In this document: in pieces, positions 17,890-26,312 of the stretch | Position numbering within the stretch: the stretch's first letter is position 1 | Layout of the letters: each line of letters starts with the position of its first letter | Assembly (NCBI RefSeq): GCF_028607085.1 | Contig: NZ_CP117411.1 | Location: forward strand, 3,038,001 to 3,102,000 | Source of the DNA: Sphingomonas naphthae | GTDB taxonomy: Bacteria; Pseudomonadota; Alphaproteobacteria; Sphingomonadales; Sphingomonadaceae | Direction: 5' to 3' | Length of the DNA stretch: 64,000 nt | The notes under the pieces: model-generated | Told to the model about the DNA's origin: nothing | The model's database searches: none | What the model saw: only the letters and a program-made list of their open reading frames with translations | Position numbers and translations under genes: made by a program

Positions 17890-18546
17890 ATGACGAAGAC
17901 GCTTGGCACACCGCCGATCTCCCCCGCGCAGACCCGTTCCGCCGACCGCACGCGCAAGCAGATCCTGGAGATCGCGACCGAGGAATTCGCCGACAAGGGC
18001 TATAGCGGCGCGCGGATCGACGAGATCGCCGAGCGCACCAACACCTCCAAGCGGATGATCTATTATTATTTCGAATCGAAGGAGGGGCTGTACCGATCCG
18101 TGCTGGCCCAAGCCTATGCGCGCATCCGCCGCACCGAGGCGGTCGCCGAACTCGAATCGATGCCGCCGGCCGAGGCGATGGCCCGCCTGACCGAGATCAC
18201 CTTCGACTATCACAGCGAGCATCCCGAATTCGTGCGGCTCGTGATGAACGAGAATATCCAGCGCGGCGCGATGATCGGATCGATCGACAGCACCCAGACG
18301 CGCAGCGATTCGGTGGTCGGCATGATCGGCGAACTGATCCGGCGCGGCGAGGCGGACGGTGTGTTTCGCGAGGGGCTAGACCCGCTCCAGCTGCACATGA
18401 CGATGAGCGCATTGAGCTTCTACAACGTCTCCAACCGCTACACGTTCGAAAAGGTCTTCAGCTACCACATGGGCTCGCCCGAGGCGGTCGCGACGCGGCG
18501 GGCGATCGTGGTCGAGACGGTGTTGCGCTATTGTCGGAAGGACTGA
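17890..18546 (+). CDS. TetR/AcrR family regulator, probable control of the quinate operon
   Basis: 218 residues. N-terminal TetR helix-turn-helix (about 20-70) with ATEEFADKGYSGARIDEIAERTNTSK followed by the MIYYYFESKEGLY turn; C-terminal all-helical ligand and dimer domain. It is divergent from the aroE-MFS-receptor-aroQ operon, which points to that operon as target. It converges with gspK, with an 11-base-arm hairpin between the two stops. Ligand unknown; shikimate-pathway intermediates are the obvious candidates. Confidence 0.88.
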   Translation: MTKTLGTPPISPAQTRSADRTRKQILEIATEEFADKGYSGARIDEIAERTNTSKRMIYYYFESKEGLYRSVLAQAYARIRRTEAVAELESMPPAEAMARLTEITFDYHSEHPEFVRLVMNENIQRGAMIGSIDSTQTRSDSVVGMIGELIRRGEADGVFREGLDPLQLHMTMSALSFYNVSNRYTFEKVFSYHMGSPEAVATRRAIVVETVLRYCRKD

Positions 18547-18562
18547 CCCACCCTTTCTCGAT

Positions 18563-18596
18563 CCGTTCGTCCCGAGCGAAGTCGAGGGACGAACGG
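18563..18596. repeat. Perfect inverted repeat (CGTTCGTCC type)
   Basis: CCGTTCGTCCC and its exact complement, 11-base arms with a 12-base loop, between the convergent tetR and gspK stops. Related to the arms at 11636-11787. Confidence 0.75.
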
Positions 18597-18604
18597 GTTG
18601 AGGT

Positions 18605-19456
18605 TTACCTCGGCGCCGGCCCCGGCGCGCCCGCGCCCCACCACCGCCCGATCGGCCGCACATGTCCGTTCGATCGCCGCAGCAGGCTCGTCAGCGTCTG
18701 CGTCGTGTCGCCGATCGTCACCCGCGTCCGCACCCAGAAGGTCTGCGAAGTGAAGGCCAGGATCGGCGGCACCGAAATGCCCTGCACCGCGAAATCCTCG
18801 CGCAGCAAAAAGCCGCGCCGGTCGCGCAATTCGATCAGCAGCCGCGCCTTCACCGGATCGTCGAGCAATATGCCCAGCAGGTCCACACCGATCGCATTGG
18901 CGTTGATGCTGTTCGATCCGGGCAGCGCCGTCAGCAGCCCGCGCAGCCGCACCTGCGTTTCCGGCGGCAGGCCCGGCACCGCGATAACCCCCACGTCGGA
19001 CACCGGCCCGGTCATCCTGAGATAGGCGCGCACCTGCTCGATCAGCACCGGCGGCAGGGACAGCGCCCCTGCCAGCTTGGCGGCCAGCAGCTGCGATCCG
19101 GCATCGTCATTGGCCAGCAGGTTGATGTTGAAGCGATCCTCCGCGTCGGCGATCGCCAGATCGAAGCGGCCGCCCCGGATGGCGACGTTGCTGGCGGTGA
19201 GCTGCCCCCACGGCTCGCCGCGATTGTCGCTGTCCCCGCCGCCGACCTGATCGCGGCGCAGCGCGGTGATGGCGGACGCCTCGCCGCCCAGCGCCGCCGC
19301 GCGCGCCCGCCCCGCCTCGGTCAGCCGCGCGGTGCGGTGGAGCGAGGCATCTTCGGCCGACAGCATCATGACCACCACCGCGCTCGCCAGCGCGACAAAC
19401 AGCAGCACGTTGATGAGGATCATGCCCCGCTCGCGGGCGGCAACGCGCGCGCTCAT
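18605..19456 (-). CDS. gspK: Type II secretion system minor pseudopilin GspK
   Basis: 283 residues. A short basic leader ends RERG before a hydrophobic helix MILINVLLFVAL; position +5 is not Glu, as is usual for GspK, the pseudopilin thought to cap the tip. The large C-terminal domain (GRFDLAIADAEDRFNINLL and later) fits the GspK SAM-like insertion. It forms the I-J-K tip complex of the pseudopilus in the periplasm. Overlaps gspJ by four bases. Confidence 0.9.
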   Translation of the reverse strand: MSARVAARERGMILINVLLFVALASAVVVMMLSAEDASLHRTARLTEAGRARAAALGGEASAITALRRDQVGGGDSDNRGEPWGQLTASNVAIRGGRFDLAIADAEDRFNINLLANDDAGSQLLAAKLAGALSLPPVLIEQVRAYLRMTGPVSDVGVIAVPGLPPETQVRLRGLLTALPGSNSINANAIGVDLLGILLDDPVKARLLIELRDRRGFLLREDFAVQGISVPPILAFTSQTFWVRTRVTIGDTTQTLTSLLRRSNGHVRPIGRWWGAGAPGPAPR

Positions 19457-19995
19457 GGCCGGGCCGGCAGCGCGACGACGCGGCGGATCGTGCCGGCCGG
19501 GCGGTTGGGGCCGGGCGCCAGCGTCAGCTGTACCTCGATCGCCTCGGGTCGCTCGTCCTTGCGCTCTTCGTTGGGCGGCCAGCGATCCTGCCAGCCGCCC
19601 TCGCGCCCATAATAGCGCCAGCGCACACCCGCGACCCCGCCGAGCAGCGCCTGCGCCCCCGCCCCACCGACCATCCGGCCGAGCATCCCGCCTGAGAGCG
19701 TATAGGCCACCGGCTGCGGCTGGCCGAGGCTGGCGGCGAGCGGGCGGACGAAGCTGATCGTGGCGCCGTCCCCCTTCACCGGCCCGCCCGCGACCTGGCC
19801 AAGATCGTTCGACAGCACGAACATCGCGCGTTGCACGTCGCCCAGCCGCTCCAGCCGGCCCGAGGTGCGCGCCTGTACGCTCAGGATACTCTCGACCAGC
19901 GCGATACCCGCCGCCGCGATCAGCGCGAACAGCGCGAGCGAAATCAGCATCTCGATCAGCGTGAAGCCCGCCTCACGCTCGGGGCGAATTATCAC
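19453..19995 (-). CDS. gspJ: Type II secretion system minor pseudopilin GspJ
   Basis: 180 residues. Prepilin leader ends with G before FTLIEMLISLALFAL, with Glu at +5 for processing by GspO. The globular part contains RWYYG-like text (VRWRYYGREGGWQDRW), typical of GspJ, which has an aromatic-rich beta sheet. Partner of GspI and GspK in the tip complex. Overlaps by four bases both the upstream periplasmic-binding-like gene and gspK. Confidence 0.92.
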   Translation of the reverse strand: MIIRPEREAGFTLIEMLISLALFALIAAAGIALVESILSVQARTSGRLERLGDVQRAMFVLSNDLGQVAGGPVKGDGATISFVRPLAASLGQPQPVAYTLSGGMLGRMVGGAGAQALLGGVAGVRWRYYGREGGWQDRWPPNEERKDERPEAIEVQLTLAPGPNRPAGTIRRVVALPARP

Positions 19996-21020
19996 CCTTG
20001 GGCGACGGCGAAGCCGTCGGCGGCGGCGACGAGGATGGCGAGTTCGCGCGTCGCGCTGCCGTCGGCCCGGAAGCGCACCGCGCCGGCGATGCCGGGGAAG
20101 CCCGCCGGCTGGGTCAGCATCGCCCGATCGAGCCGGGGCGTGGTGGCAAAGGCCTGCGCGATCTGCACCGCATCATAGGCGATCGCGGCGATGGCGCCGG
20201 GCTTCGATCCGTTGCGCTGCTCGTAATCGCGCGCGAAGCCCGCGAAGGCGGCCGGATCGGGTGCCGCGATCCACGCCCCGTCCGCCACCCGCTGAGCGGC
20301 CGCATCCAGCGCCTGCACCGTGCCGAGCAACTGCACCCCGCTCCCCGCGACACTCCGCGCGGCGGCGAGGAACCGATCGCCGCCATCGGCCACGAACAGC
20401 GCCTGCGGCAGTTCCCCGCTGCCCGCCGCGCGCAGGGTCGCCAGATCGGCATTGGCGACGGGCAGCAGTTCGAGGCCGAGATCGGGCGCGATCGATCGCG
20501 CGGCGGCATCGGCCTGCGTGGCCCACACCCCCTCGCCCGCGACCATCGCCACCTGCCGCACGCCCCGGCGGCGCGCATAGCCGAAGATCGCGGCGATACA
20601 CTGGCTGGCGGTGATGCCCATCAGGAAGGCGCCGCTGTCGCGCAGGCTCTCGTCGTTGCTGAAGGCCAGGATCGGCACCCGCGCCGCGCCCGCCACCGCC
20701 CGCACCTCGGCCGAGAAGATCGGCCCCAGGATCAAGGGCGCGCCGCGTTTGACCGCCAGCACCGCCGCCGCCGCCGCGCCCTGCGCGCTGCCGCCGGTGT
20801 CGTACATCGTGATCGCGGCCGGCGCCTTGCCACCCGTCGCTTGCACAAGGGCGGCCGCCCGCTGCATGGAGAGGCCGAGCGCGGCCGATGGTCCGCTCAG
20901 CGGGATCAGCAGCGCCGCGGGCTTCACCTTGGGGCCGGCCGCCATCAAAGGAGCCAGCGATGGCGTTAGCGTTGCGACGAGGCCCACGGAGCCCAGCCGG
21001 AGGAATCGACGGCGATCCAT
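19992..21020 (-). CDS. Tat-exported periplasmic-binding-like protein (LppC/ANF-receptor type) in the gsp cluster
   Basis: 342 residues. The N-terminus MDRRRFLRLG plus a hydrophobic stretch is a twin-arginine signal. The rest is a type I periplasmic-binding fold (PAALLIPLSGPSAALG, LILGPIFSAEVRAVAG, VPILAFSNDE), as in LppC/LpoA-type activators and amino-acid ABC binding proteins. No ABC transporter genes are nearby. It heads a tight block with gspJ and gspK (four-base overlap), so a role linked to secretion, for example at the cell wall, is a reasonable inference. Its 5' end overlaps the divergent gspN start by about 60 bases. Confidence 0.75.
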   Translation of the reverse strand: MDRRRFLRLGSVGLVATLTPSLAPLMAAGPKVKPAALLIPLSGPSAALGLSMQRAAALVQATGGKAPAAITMYDTGGSAQGAAAAAVLAVKRGAPLILGPIFSAEVRAVAGAARVPILAFSNDESLRDSGAFLMGITASQCIAAIFGYARRRGVRQVAMVAGEGVWATQADAAARSIAPDLGLELLPVANADLATLRAAGSGELPQALFVADGGDRFLAAARSVAGSGVQLLGTVQALDAAAQRVADGAWIAAPDPAAFAGFARDYEQRNGSKPGAIAAIAYDAVQIAQAFATTPRLDRAMLTQPAGFPGIAGAVRFRADGSATRELAILVAAADGFAVAQG

Positions 21021-21730
21021 TATCGGCTCAGCTCCCGTTCGGTGTCACGAAACGCACGGCGGCGTTCGTCGCCACCGGCGTCGCCGCATATCTCGCCGCG
21101 CTCGCCTGGACCATCCCGGCCAGCGCGGTGATGTCGCCCACGCCCGGCATCGGCGCGATCGGCGGCACCGTGTGGCGCGGCCACGCCACCCTGATCGACG
21201 GCAGCCGCGCCGAATGGCGCTGGGCGCCGCTGCGCTCGCTCACCGGCCTCGGCTTCGCGGCCGATTGGACGATCGCGGGCAGCGGCAACGATCTGGCCGG
21301 CGTCGCCGTGATCGGGATGAACACCACCACGATCGAAGCGGCGAGCGGCACGGCATCGGGCGCGGTGCTGGCGGCGGCGCTGCCGTACCTGCACTTCACC
21401 TGCGCGATGCCGTTGCAGGTGAACATCAAGCGCATCCGCATCGGCGGCGGATCGCAGGGCGCCGAGGGCGAGGTGAACGCGGGATCGGGGCTGTGTGCCC
21501 CGCGCGGCGGCGGCGCCGCGACCCTGACGCCATCCATGGTGCTGAGTCTGACCCGCGTCGGCAGCGACAGCCGCATCCTGCTGGTGCCCGCCGGCCAGCG
21601 ACGGCGGACCTTGGCCGAGGGCAGCCTCAGCGAAGACGGCAAGCTGCAATTGCGGGTGACGCCGGAAGGATCGCAGGTGCTGCCCTTCGCGGCGCCGGCC
21701 GGCGGCATCGGGATCGAGACGAGTTTCTGA
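20960..21730 (+). CDS. gspN: Type II secretion system protein GspN
   Basis: 256 residues if started at the ATG at 20960, which has AAAGGAG six bases upstream. A membrane segment (FVATGVAAYLAALAWTIPAS) is followed by a periplasmic domain with GIGAIGGTVWRGHATL, the typical GspN pattern. GspN is an accessory inner-membrane component. No other standard start lies between this ATG and the membrane segment, so the 5' part runs antisense to the first 60 bases of the divergent gene. Standing alone between two minus-strand blocks. Confidence 0.78.
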   Translation: MALALRRGPRSPAGGIDGDPLSAQLPFGVTKRTAAFVATGVAAYLAALAWTIPASAVMSPTPGIGAIGGTVWRGHATLIDGSRAEWRWAPLRSLTGLGFAADWTIAGSGNDLAGVAVIGMNTTTIEAASGTASGAVLAAALPYLHFTCAMPLQVNIKRIRIGGGSQGAEGEVNAGSGLCAPRGGGAATLTPSMVLSLTRVGSDSRILLVPAGQRRRTLAEGSLSEDGKLQLRVTPEGSQVLPFAAPAGGIGIETSF

Positions 21731-21735
21731 CGCCT

Positions 21736-21918
21736 AAAGCCCCTCTCCTTTAGGAGCATCGGGTCGGTCATGCCCCCGGCATGACCTGAACAGCGCGGGG
21801 CGCTGTTCACCCGATGCTGGGTTGGGGGTGGGGGCTGTCCACCTGGTCCAACGCCTGTCGGTCTCGGTGAGACTGACATCCCCCACCCCAACCCCTCCCC
21901 TGAAGGGGAGGGGCTTTT
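21736..21918. repeat. Composite G-rich inverted repeat with nested element
   Basis: Same element as 59001-59120: left hairpin AGCCCCTC...., then GTGGGGGCTGTC, a central GTCCAACGC and GTCTCGGTGAGACTGAC, and right CCCCTCCCCTGAAGGGGAGG. Here the left terminal hairpin is interrupted by the 62-base three-way-junction element at 21756-21817. Lies between the convergent gspN and gspF stops. Confidence 0.7.
21756..21817. repeat. Three-way-junction (cloverleaf-like) repeat
   Basis: Outer perfect 9-base stem GCATCGGGT / ACCCGATGC (21756-21764 with 21809-21817) encloses two perfect 9-base hairpins, 21766-21786 (GGTCATGCC arm, CCC loop) and 21788-21808 (GAACAGCGC arm, GGG loop), separated by one unpaired base each. 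All 27 base pairs are perfect. Seen directly; function unknown. Confidence 0.8.
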
Positions 21919-21919
21919 T
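21892..21919 (+). terminator. Terminator-like hairpin after gspN
   Basis: CCCCTCCCCT and AGGGGAGGGG form a strong stem directly followed by CTTTTT on the plus strand. It is the right end of the composite repeat and likely stops gspN transcription. Confidence 0.6.
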
Positions 21920-21932
21920 GTGGAGTGCGCCC

Positions 21933-23150
21933 TCACAACGTCACGAGATTGTTGAGGTTGATGATCGGCAGCAGGATCGCCAGCACCATCAGCAGCACGA
22001 TCCCGCCCATCAGCAGCAGCACCCCCGGCTCGACCAGCGCCACCAGCGTGGACACCATCGCGTCCAGCTCGCGCTCCAGTTCGGTCGCGGCGCGGTCGAG
22101 CGCGGGGCCGAGCTGGCCGCTGCTCTCGCCCGAGGCGACGATCGCCAGCAGCATCGAGGGGAAGATGCCCGCTTCCGACATGGCCGATCGCAGGCTGGCG
22201 CCCTCGCGGATGCGCTGGCCGACCATGAAGGCGCGGGTGCGCAGGTGGCGGTTGGGGGTGACGGCGGCGGCGGCGTCGATCGCGTCGGCCAGCGGCACCG
22301 CGCTGAGCGTGAGGGTCGCCAGACTGCCCGCGAAACGCGCGGCATTATTCTGCCGGCTGAAGCGCGCGATCGGCCAGGTCCGCGACCAGAAAGCGTCGAG
22401 CCGCAGCCGGTTGGCGGGCACCGCCGCCCAGCGCCCGAACAGGAAGCCGCCGATCAGCAGGACCAGGATCGCATAGAGACCATAGCCCTCCACCGCGTCC
22501 GAGAAAGCGATCAGCGCGCGGGTGAGGAAGGGCAGCTCCGCGCCGCGCGACACGAACACGCGGACGATATCGGGCACCACATAGACGAGCAGCATCGCGA
22601 TCATGCCGAGCGCCACCACCGCCAGCAGCGCCGGATACAACAGCGCCAGCTTCACCTTCTGCTGGTTGCGCTGGCGCGTCTCCACGAACACCGCCAGATG
22701 CGCCAGCACCTCGGCGAGCCGGCCGGACTGTTCGCCCGCCGACACGGATGCGCGGTAGAATTCGGGAAAGGTCTGCGGATGATCGCCGAGCGCTGCGGCG
22801 AAGCTGCGCCCCTCCATGATCGCGTCGCGCACGCTCGACGTGAGGGCGGCGACCTTCGCATTCTCCGCCTGCTGCGCGACGATGTTGAGCGCCTCCTCGA
22901 TATTCACATGGCTGCTAACGAGGGTGGAAATCTGCCGCGTCACCGTCGCCAGCGCCCGCGCGCCGATCCGCGCGCTGCCCCGCCGGAACGGCAGCGCGAT
23001 CGACAGGGGCTTGGACGCGGGCTCGACCGAGATCGGCAGCAGGGCCCGGTCGCGCAGCATCCGCCGCGCCGCCGCCGGGCCGGGCGCCTCGATCACGCCC
23101 CTGGCGTTCACGCCCGAGGCATCTACCGCGCGATAGACGAAGGACGTCAT
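21933..23150 (-). CDS. gspF: Type II secretion system inner-membrane protein GspF
   Basis: 405 residues. Start MTSFVYRAVDASG, then two GspF cytoplasmic helical domains (about 65-190 and 270-390, each with a GxxSGxL-type motif: SAGEQSGRLAE and ASGESSGQLG) and three membrane helices. GspF is the platform protein contacting the ATPase GspE and the pseudopilus base. ATG overlaps the gspE stop by four bases. Confidence 0.95.
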   Translation of the reverse strand: MTSFVYRAVDASGVNARGVIEAPGPAAARRMLRDRALLPISVEPASKPLSIALPFRRGSARIGARALATVTRQISTLVSSHVNIEEALNIVAQQAENAKVAALTSSVRDAIMEGRSFAAALGDHPQTFPEFYRASVSAGEQSGRLAEVLAHLAVFVETRQRNQQKVKLALLYPALLAVVALGMIAMLLVYVVPDIVRVFVSRGAELPFLTRALIAFSDAVEGYGLYAILVLLIGGFLFGRWAAVPANRLRLDAFWSRTWPIARFSRQNNAARFAGSLATLTLSAVPLADAIDAAAAVTPNRHLRTRAFMVGQRIREGASLRSAMSEAGIFPSMLLAIVASGESSGQLGPALDRAATELERELDAMVSTLVALVEPGVLLLMGGIVLLMVLAILLPIINLNNLVTL

Positions 23151-24652
23151 GCCTCGTCGCGGACCACGCGGGCGACTTCCTCGACGGTGGTGGTGCCGTC
23201 GCGGATGCGGGCGACGCCGTCGTCGAGCAGGCTCGGCCCGCCGGTGCGCGCGGTGCGGACCAGATCGGCTTCCGCCGCGCCGTCGTGGATCATCGCCTGC
23301 ATCCGATCGTCGACCACGACGACCTCGTAGATCGCCACCCGGCCGCGATAGCCGTCCTGATGGCAGTCCGCGCAGCCGACCGGCCGCCACACCGGATCGC
23401 CCGCCCGGATCGCGCCGCCCAGCAGCACCGCGTCGGCATCGCTCGCCCGGTCCGCGCGCGCGCAGCTCTGGCACAGGCGGCGGACGAGGCGCTGCGCGAT
23501 CAGCCCGGCCACCATCGGCGCCAGCAGATAGCGTTCGACGCCCATGTCGATCAGCCGGGTCACGCTGCCGACGGCGCTGTTGGTATGGAGCGTGGACAGC
23601 ACGAAATGCCCCGTCATCGCCGATCGCACCGCGACCTCGGCCGTCTCCTGATCGCGGATTTCGCCGACCATGATGACATCCGGGTCTTGCCGCAGGATCG
23701 CGCGCAGCCCGCGCGCGAAGGTCAGGTCGGTGCGCGGGTTGACCTGCGTTTGCGCCACGCCCTCCAGCTCATATTCGATCGGGTCTTCCACCGTCATGAT
23801 GTTGCGGCGGCGATCGTTGAGCGTGGTGAGGCCGGCGTAGAGCGTGGTCGTCTTGCCCGACCCGGTCGGCCCGGTGACCAGCAGCAGCCCGTGCGGGCGC
23901 TCGAGCAACTTCTCGAACACGGCCACATCGCGGTCGCTCATGCCGAGGCTGGAGAGATCGAGGCGGGCACCGCCCTTGTCGAGCAGACGCAGCACCACCC
24001 GCTCGCCATGCTGGGTCGGGATGGTCGAAACGCGCGCATCGACGTCCTGCCCGCCGATGCGCAAGGTGACGCGGCCATCCTGGGGGATGCGTCGCTCGGC
24101 GATGTCCAGCCGCGCCATCACCTTGATGCGGCTGACGAGCAGCGGCGCGAGCGCGCGGCGCGGCTCGACCACGTCGCGCAACACGCCATCGACGCGGAAG
24201 CGCACGATCAGCCGCTTTTCCTGCGTCTCGATGTGGATGTCTGACGCGCCTTCCTTCACCGCCTCCAGCAGCAGCGCGTTGATGAGGCGGATGACGGGCG
24301 AATCGTCGCGCTGGTCGAGCAGGTCGTCCACCGCCGCCGCGCTGTCGGCCAGCGCCGCCAGATCGAGTTCGGAATCGGCGAAGTCTGCCGCCTGCCGCGC
24401 GCTGTCGCGATATTGCGTGGCGAGAATCTGGTCGAACTGCGCGGTCGGCACGGCGGCGAAGCGCAGGCCCGCGCCATACAGCCGCTGCACTTCGAGCAGG
24501 CCGGCGAGCGGCGCGGCGGTGTCGTGGACGCACTCCGGCCCCGCCGGGGTGGCGCGGACGACGACGCGGCTGCGGCGCGCGAAGCCATAAGGCAGGCCGC
24601 CCACCGCCACCTCGTCGGCGATCGGCTCGGCCATGTCGGCGATGGGTGTCAT
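23147..24652 (-). CDS. gspE: Type II secretion ATPase GspE
   Basis: 501 residues. N-terminal domain that binds GspL, then the secretion ATPase core: Walker A GPTGSGKTTT (about residue 265), Asp box, Walker B (DPDVIMVGEIRD) and His box (STLHTN). The zinc tetracysteine CQSC...CADC follows. Hexameric cytoplasmic motor for pseudopilus assembly. Sits between gspM and gspF with four-base overlaps on both sides. Confidence 0.96.
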   Translation of the reverse strand: MTPIADMAEPIADEVAVGGLPYGFARRSRVVVRATPAGPECVHDTAAPLAGLLEVQRLYGAGLRFAAVPTAQFDQILATQYRDSARQAADFADSELDLAALADSAAAVDDLLDQRDDSPVIRLINALLLEAVKEGASDIHIETQEKRLIVRFRVDGVLRDVVEPRRALAPLLVSRIKVMARLDIAERRIPQDGRVTLRIGGQDVDARVSTIPTQHGERVVLRLLDKGGARLDLSSLGMSDRDVAVFEKLLERPHGLLLVTGPTGSGKTTTLYAGLTTLNDRRRNIMTVEDPIEYELEGVAQTQVNPRTDLTFARGLRAILRQDPDVIMVGEIRDQETAEVAVRSAMTGHFVLSTLHTNSAVGSVTRLIDMGVERYLLAPMVAGLIAQRLVRRLCQSCARADRASDADAVLLGGAIRAGDPVWRPVGCADCHQDGYRGRVAIYEVVVVDDRMQAMIHDGAAEADLVRTARTGGPSLLDDGVARIRDGTTTVEEVARVVRDEA

Positions 24653-25155
24653 GCCGCGAACACCAGATCGCCATCGACCGTGCCGGCGGCGGTTCCCCTG
24701 GTGAGCCGCATCGTCGTGACGCGCAGGCTGCTGGTACGGGCGAGATCGTCGAGCCAGCGCACGACACCGTCGTAGGCCGCGCCCGACACGGCCACCCGCA
24801 TCCGCCCGCCCGCGACCGGCTGGGCCGAGGCGGCGACGCCATATTGCGCGGCGCTGGCCGAGACGATCGATGCCGGATCGCCGCTGCGCTGCGCCGCCCC
24901 GCCCCCACCGGCCAGCGCCGGGCCGGCGGCGCGGATGCGCGCGTCGAGCGTGTCATAGGTTCGGATGCGCGAGAGCGCGTCGGCGCGCGCGGCCTGGAGC
25001 GGCTTCACCACGCACACGATCAGCAGCGCGACGGCGGCGACCGCCGCCAGCCCGGCGAGCAGCCGCTGCTCGCGCCGGCTGCGCCCGCCCCACCAGATCA
25101 GGAAGCGGCTGCGATACGGATCGAGGCGGGGGCCGATGGCGGCGGCGATCCTCAT
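24649..25155 (-). CDS. gspM: Type II secretion system protein GspM
   Basis: 168 residues. Cytoplasmic N-terminus with WWGGRSRREQRLL, one membrane helix (LAAVAAVALLIVCVV) and a ferredoxin-like periplasmic domain, the standard GspM plan. Partner of GspL in the inner-membrane platform. Overlaps gspL and gspE by four bases. Confidence 0.88.
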   Translation of the reverse strand: MRIAAAIGPRLDPYRSRFLIWWGGRSRREQRLLAGLAAVAAVALLIVCVVKPLQAARADALSRIRTYDTLDARIRAAGPALAGGGGAAQRSGDPASIVSASAAQYGVAASAQPVAGGRMRVAVSGAAYDGVVRWLDDLARTSSLRVTTMRLTRGTAAGTVDGDLVFAA

Positions 25156-26249
25156 CGGGCCGTCTCCCGCACCAGGACCTGCCCCGCGCCCGCCGTCGCC
25201 GACAGGCCGCTGGATGTCAGCGCGCTTGCCAGCGCGGCCTCGCCGCCCGGCTTCACCGCCAGGGTCAGCCGCCCGGTCGCGGCATCATAGGTCATGCCTT
25301 CCAGTGCCAGCGGGCCGGCCGGGGCGGCGGCGGACGACACGCGGGCGAGGAGCGGCATCAGCCGATCGGGCGGACCCGACGGTCCATTGCCCACCGGTAG
25401 AGCCGCCAGCGCGGCGGCGGCCACGTCGTCGCCCGGTGACACGCTGGGCATGGCGGTCGCGACCAGGGCGCGCATCTCGCCCTCGCGCTTGGCCGCCAGC
25501 GTCCTGAGCGCCACCGTATCGGCGGCGGCGATGGCAGCATGGGCCAGCACGCCCGCCGCCGCGACGATCATCACCCGCCGCCCGACCGACCCGATCGGCC
25601 GCCGCCGCGCCACATAGGCGCCCTGCCGCAGATCGACCGGCGGGGCGATCGGCCAGTCGACCGCCAATTCCGCTTCACTTTCGATGCCCGCCGGCAGGGG
25701 ATCGCCCAGCGACAGCACCGCCGGACGGCCCGCCGCGATCCACGCCCCCGCCAGCAGCGCCGCCGGCAGCGCGAATCCTGCCCCGTCGGCGCCGCGCACC
25801 AGCGCGCGCCCCTCGGCGATCCGCACCACCCAGCCCGCCTCGGCGCGCGGCAACAGCAGCGCGTCGGGCACGATCGGTGCCGTATCCAATCCCTGTTCAG
25901 CCAGCAGCCGCACCCAGCCGCGCATCACGTCGTGCCGCACCACGGCGGCGAGATAGCGTTGCGGCGCGATCTCCTGCCCCAGCGCCAGATGCACCGCCTC
26001 GATCGATTCGGCGATGCGGTCCTCGATCGCGAAGGGCAGCGCCGCGACCCGTTTTGCGCGCGTCGGCAGCGGCAGATCGGCGGTCAGCAGCAGCGCCTGT
26101 TCGGTCGGCACTGTCACAATCCCGCCGCCGGAAACTGTCATATCCTCCACCGGCAGGAGGCCGGCGGCCGTGAGGCGCCAGCCTTTCGTCGCGGTGGATG
26201 GATTCATCGGACGCTCGCGCATTGCATCAGCCTGTAATAAAGCGGTCAT
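25152..26249 (-). CDS. gspL: Type II secretion system protein GspL
   Basis: 365 residues from the ATG at 26249; ATGs at 26222 and 26207 are also possible and none has a strong ribosome site. Cytoplasmic actin-like domain (VTVPTEQALLLTADLPLPTRAKRVAALPFAIED), a membrane helix (VMIVAAAGVLAHAAIAAA) and a small periplasmic domain ending LVRETAR. GspL links the ATPase GspE to GspM and GspC. Divergent from gspG with a short shared promoter region. Confidence 0.9.
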   Translation of the reverse strand: MTALLQADAMRERPMNPSTATKGWRLTAAGLLPVEDMTVSGGGIVTVPTEQALLLTADLPLPTRAKRVAALPFAIEDRIAESIEAVHLALGQEIAPQRYLAAVVRHDVMRGWVRLLAEQGLDTAPIVPDALLLPRAEAGWVVRIAEGRALVRGADGAGFALPAALLAGAWIAAGRPAVLSLGDPLPAGIESEAELAVDWPIAPPVDLRQGAYVARRRPIGSVGRRVMIVAAAGVLAHAAIAAADTVALRTLAAKREGEMRALVATAMPSVSPGDDVAAAALAALPVGNGPSGPPDRLMPLLARVSSAAAPAGPLALEGMTYDAATGRLTLAVKPGGEAALASALTSSGLSATAGAGQVLVRETAR

Positions 26250-26312
26250 ACCAGCGCGACTTCCAACGCCTTCAAGGTTTGTGCCCCTGTGACACTCTTT
26301 TGTAGCAGATCG

